Under the pieces are notes generated by a model. It ran no database searches, was not told where the DNA came from, and saw only the letters and a program-made list of their open reading frames with translations. Shown here one piece after another: positions 63,366 through 64,000 of a stretch of DNA of 64,000 nucleotides. Each line of letters begins with the position of its first letter. The stretch's first letter is position 1. The stretch is from Sabethes cyaneus (lineage: Eukaryota; Arthropoda; Insecta; Diptera; Culicidae), in the NCBI RefSeq assembly GCF_943734655.1, contig NC_071355.1:203234439-203298438 (forward strand), written 5' to 3'. The position numbers and the translations under genes were made by a program.

Positions 63366-64000
63366 ATACCTATTTTAGGACAGTACAGTGCCGTTGAAAA
63401 TTACAAATGATGGATGGCTGGAAAAAGCATATTTGGCTGCATACTTGATATGTAGTAAGAAGGAAACTTCCGAAGAAGTTGTGCCTTGATAATGTAAGAA
63501 CCCGGCAAATGCAGAGCAGATGCGCTGAACTTTCAGGTTCAGATTTACAAAAGCGGCAAGTGTCGGATGACACCGTGTCGATATTATTTAAATGATAAAG
63601 AGCGGAACTGTGACCTGTTAAGAGTCCCGAGATTGTGCGTAGTTCACTAAGAGTTAAACTGAGCAGTTTTTTAGTTACTGAATGATTTGGGTAGATGAAC
63701 TGTTTGGGTTGTCTATAATCCTGTGTTTGATGGAGGAGGTGCCCATAAACGGTTCAGGGCCAATAAATTGCTGTGCCGATCCTTGTCTTGCTAGGCTGTC
63801 AGCAAATTCATTGCCCTCGATTCCGCAGTGACCGGGCACCCAAAGTAATAAAACTTGGTTTTGGCGGGAGAGCTCCCTCAATGCTGTGCTGCACTCCCAA
63901 ACTAGTTTGGACACGCATTTGGCGGACATGAGAACCAGTAGAAGTGCTGCTTAGCTGTCCGTGAAGATACAGATTTTCGCATGCCGGTATTACGGTAGAG
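63366..64000 (-). pseudogene. RNase H-type non-LTR retrotransposon C-terminus (runs off the window)
   Basis: Minus strand, entering from the right edge: LVWECSTALRELSRQNQVLL, then LWVPGHCGIEGNEFADSLAR, with the His and final Asp of RNase H, as in I/LOA/Loner-group elements. In other frames come SELRTISGLLTGHSSALYHL and then DTCRFCKSEPESSAHLLC, a CX2C...H...C zinc-binding tail typical of these elements. At least one frameshift separates the parts. The N-terminal part, including the polymerase, lies beyond position 64000. It may belong to the same family as 40690-41260. Confidence 0.82.

Overview
The window looks like intergenic or intronic DNA from a large, repeat-rich insect genome, most likely a dipteran and plausibly a culicine mosquito. 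The reasons are AT-rich sequence, many short TA-flanked terminal-inverted-repeat elements, tRNA-derived SINEs, and decayed RTE-like, Jockey-like and RNase H-bearing non-LTR retrotransposons of the types common in mosquitoes. The species cannot be fixed from sequence alone. I found no convincing host protein-coding gene, tRNA, rRNA or CRISPR array. Almost every long open frame is either a retrotransposon remnant or a simple repeat read through in all frames.

Layout. 0-9 kb: inverted-repeat elements (393-574, 743-855, 1001-1574, 6318-7259), a hAT-like element with a nested element (3171-4276) and three copies of a tRNA-like SINE. 9-19 kb: mostly unassigned sequence, a 397-bp (GT)n array, a tRNA-Glu-like SINE with perfect target duplications, and dispersed non-coding repeats. 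19-24 kb: broken RTE-like and Jockey-like pieces in both orientations. 26.8-32.5 kb: a nest with Jockey-like fragments, a 1.1-kb inverted-repeat element, an RTE-like element on the minus strand (32477 down to about 28646), a retroposon with a (TAC)n tail inserted in it, and a 107-bp element inserted in its endonuclease region. 33.0-36.0 kb: a complete, young non-autonomous LTR retrotransposon. 36-47 kb: further repeats, a 581-bp (GT)n array, an RNase H-type retrotransposon fragment, and a 1.14-kb foldback element with 476-bp arms. 47-52 kb: a SINE with a perfect 84-bp palindrome, a 2.06-kb (TCTG)n array, and a second copy of an RTE-associated element. 52-64 kb: largely unassigned sequence with one CpG-rich candidate promoter, then SINEs, the second copy of the 1.1-kb element, tandem repeats and an RNase H-type retrotransposon at the right edge.

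The most interesting object is the LTR element at 33032-35959. Its LTRs start with TG, end with CA and differ by only three substitutions plus one 66-bp block, and it has a perfect 5-bp target duplication (CAGCG). It encodes no recognisable protein. Just inside the 5' LTR is an array of 17 copies of the 15-mer CCGACGGAAGGGCGG. Its flanks differ between repeat classes, yet in nearly all of them they remain complementary, so the copies are predicted to fold into hairpins with one conserved apical loop (GGAA, or GAAA in one variant; both GNRA). This looks like a tandem RNA-structure array in the position where retroelement packaging or dimerisation signals lie. The function is inference.
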